Under the pieces are notes generated by a model, which saw nothing but the letters and a program-made list of their open reading frames with translations, made no database searches and was not told the DNA's origin. Shown here one piece after another: positions 62,282 through 64,000 of a DNA stretch of 64,000 nucleotides (position 1 is its first letter; each line of letters starts with the position of its first letter). The position numbers and the translations under genes are program-made. Source of the DNA: Vibrio penaeicida (GTDB lineage: Bacteria > Pseudomonadota > Gammaproteobacteria > Enterobacterales > Vibrionaceae); the NCBI RefSeq assembly GCF_030689305.1, contig NZ_JAUYVM010000023.1, forward strand, positions 1-64,000, written 5' to 3'.

Positions 62282-62917
62282 ATGAATAGAGTGTTTCGCT
62301 GGTGGTGGCGCAGAAAATTAAAGGGAAACCCGTATCAATCACTATTTGATGCGCCCCATGAAACGGAATTTGTTTCTCTCGACTGTGAAACCACCAGCCT
62401 AGACCCTAACCGAGCCGAACTCGTCACTATTGCTGCCACAAAAATCATTGGCAACCGTATCATCACCAGCCAACCATTCCATGTTCGTTTACGTGCACCT
62501 CAATCTCTTAATGCGGATTCCGTTTGTGTGCACAAGATTCGCCATAGTGACCTTGCAGGGGGGATGAACGAAAAAGACGCACTAGAGGCGTTAATCGCAT
62601 TCATTGGCAACCGTCCTGTTGTGGGTTATCACATCCGTTATGACAAAACGATTCTTGATCTAGCCTGTAAGCGCCACTTGGGCTTTCCTCTTCCAAACCC
62701 TTTGTTGGAAGTCAGCCAGATCTATCACGAAAAGCTTGAGCGCCATCTACCAAATGCTTATTTTGATCTCAGTTTGGATGCCATCTGCAAGCACTTGGGT
62801 CTGCCCCCACAAGACAACAAACACGATGCTCTGCAAGATGCCATTTCGGCTGCATTAGTTTACGTTCGGCTCACTTATGGCGACCTACCTGCTCTGACCT
62901 CTGCCTATGTGCGTTAG
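62282..62917 (+). CDS. 3'-5' exonuclease, DEDDh family (DnaQ-like)
   Basis: A 211-residue exonuclease. Exo I is SLDCETTSLDP, Exo II around GYHIRYDKTILD and Exo III is HDALQDA, where the catalytic His precedes the last Asp. It is a stand-alone relative of the DNA polymerase III epsilon subunit; the usual gammaproteobacterial partner is the preceding CBS/DUF294 gene, 38 bp upstream. Its substrate is unknown. Confidence 0.9.
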   Translation: MNRVFRWWWRRKLKGNPYQSLFDAPHETEFVSLDCETTSLDPNRAELVTIAATKIIGNRIITSQPFHVRLRAPQSLNADSVCVHKIRHSDLAGGMNEKDALEALIAFIGNRPVVGYHIRYDKTILDLACKRHLGFPLPNPLLEVSQIYHEKLERHLPNAYFDLSLDAICKHLGLPPQDNKHDALQDAISAALVYVRLTYGDLPALTSAYVR

Positions 62918-63108
62918 CTTGCTCTGCAATTAAAGCCCTGATCCACCTCTCAATTTTCTAAGTAAGCCGCTGCTTATAAAGGCAAATGCCCCCTTATCAT
63001 CCTAAAGTCTAATTGTAGAAAAACTGGGGGTAGCTGAGAGTTAATACCAACCGATTTCCATATCATTTCGGAAATAATGGAACTTGCTGAATTCACAAGG
63101 AGAGAGCA

Positions 63109-64000
63109 ATGAGTGAAGCCCACGTTTATCCGGTCAAAGAAAATATTAAAGCTAAGACCCACGCTGATAACGACACTTATCTGGCGATGTACCAACAATC
63201 TGTTAGCGACCCAGAGGGCTTTTGGGGCGAACACGGAAAAATCGTAGATTGGATCAAACCTTACACCAACGTAAAACAAACCTCCTTCGATACTGGACAC
63301 GTCGATATTCGCTGGTTTGAAGATGGAACACTCAACGTTTCTGCAAACTGTATCGACCGTCACCTCGCCGAGCGCGGCAATGAAGTTGCCATCATTTGGG
63401 AAGGGGATGACCCAGCCGATGATAAAACACTGACCTTTAATGAACTCCACAAAGAAGTCTGCCGTTTCTCTAACGCCCTGAAAGAGCAAGGCGTTAAGAA
63501 AGGTGATGTCGTTTGTTTATACATGCCAATGGTGCCGGAAGCTGCCGTGGCAATGCTGGCTTGTACGCGTATTGGTGCTGTTCACACTGTCGTTTTTGGT
63601 GGTTTTTCTCCAGAAGCACTGGCAGGTCGTATTGTTGATTCCAACGCAAAAGTTGTTGTTACAGCAGACGAAGGGGTTCGTGGTGGTCGTGCGGTTCCAT
63701 TGAAGAAAAATGTCGATGATGCATTGGCTAACCCTGAAGTCGACAGCATTTCAAAAGTATTGGTTCTAAAACGCACAGGTGGCGATGTCGCTTGGGATGA
63801 GCAGCGTGATGTTTGGTGGCACGAAGCAACCGCAGCTGTATCGGATGATTGCCCGCCAGAAGAAATGAACGCAGAAGACCCACTTTTCATTCTTTACACT
63901 TCCGGTTCCACTGGTAAACCAAAAGGCGTTTTACACACCACAGGTGGTTACCTCGTCTACGCAACAATGACATTTAAGTACGTGTTCGATTACCAGCAAG
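63109..64000 (+). CDS. acs: Acetyl-CoA synthetase (partial, cut by window end)
   Basis: Activates acetate with ATP and CoA, the output of the CrbS/CrbR acetate switch. The first 297 residues are present: N-terminal domain with GFWGEHGKIVDWIKP and the adenylate-forming P-loop LYTSGSTGKPKGV. AAGGAG precedes the ATG by 5-6 bp. The full protein is normally about 650 residues; the rest lies beyond the window. Confidence 0.95.
   Translation, partial: MSEAHVYPVKENIKAKTHADNDTYLAMYQQSVSDPEGFWGEHGKIVDWIKPYTNVKQTSFDTGHVDIRWFEDGTLNVSANCIDRHLAERGNEVAIIWEGDDPADDKTLTFNELHKEVCRFSNALKEQGVKKGDVVCLYMPMVPEAAVAMLACTRIGAVHTVVFGGFSPEALAGRIVDSNAKVVVTADEGVRGGRAVPLKKNVDDALANPEVDSISKVLVLKRTGGDVAWDEQRDVWWHEATAAVSDDCPPEEMNAEDPLFILYTSGSTGKPKGVLHTTGGYLVYATMTFKYVFDYQQ

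Noticed and set aside
1..64000. CRISPR array, prophage, rRNA operon or integron
   Set aside because: No regularly spaced repeats, phage structural genes, rRNA sequence or attC-type array was seen in the window.

Overview
The window is chromosomal DNA from a marine gammaproteobacterium, almost certainly a Vibrio. Protein content and local gene order (orn/rsgA/psd; epmA/frdABCD; efp/epmB; groESL; pfkA/fieF/cpxP/cpxRA/sodA/trmL; fxsA/aspA/dcuA/dsbD; crbR/actP-like/crbS/acs) match the Vibrio large chromosome. Identifications come from reading motifs and lengths; no database search was possible.

Layout. 1-6.3 kb: tRNA-Gly, orn, rsgA, psd, then an anion symporter, a glycerophosphodiesterase and a drug/metabolite exporter. 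6.3-6.6 kb: a gene-free stretch with a promoter, a Fur-like box and a strong terminator that looks like an iron-regulated small RNA of about 200 nt. 6.6-15.8 kb: epmA, efp and epmB (the EF-P beta-lysylation genes) with the frdABCD operon, an unknown lipoprotein, an iodotyrosine-deiodinase-like flavoprotein and a small secreted chitin-binding-type protein. 16-17.4 kb: a membrane sensor with a degenerate GGDEF domain. 17.6-23.1 kb: groESL, with a 3.4-kb group II intron inserted inside the groEL stop codon. 23.4-33.7 kb: MATE pump, pfkA, fieF, two orphan periplasmic binding proteins, cpxP/cpxRA, Fur-controlled Mn-type superoxide dismutase, trmL, fxsA. 34-39.2 kb: aspA, dcuA, a MITE, dsbD.

39.3-48.4 kb: a module that appears inserted between dsbD and crbR. 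It has a PgtC/PgtB/PgtA-type sensing system (binding protein, histidine kinase, sigma-54 response regulator) followed by an AfuABC/FbpABC-type ABC importer with a paralogous binding protein. A sigma-54-like promoter and two palindromic sites lie between them. I infer uptake of a phosphorylated organic compound rather than iron. 48.5-64 kb: the acetate-switch neighbourhood: response regulator crbR, a DUF4212/sodium-solute symporter pair, symporter-kinase crbS, a CBS/nucleotidyltransferase plus exonuclease pair, and the start of acs. An AT-rich two-gene toxin/immunity-like island sits at 53.7-55.0 kb.

The most unusual features are the groEL stop-codon intron, in which the first intron base turns the exon stop into TAG and splicing would restore TAA; two extra genes inside that intron's domain IV; the candidate Fur-controlled sRNA; two copies of one MITE family placed just upstream of dsbD and crbS; and the composite two-component/ABC module.
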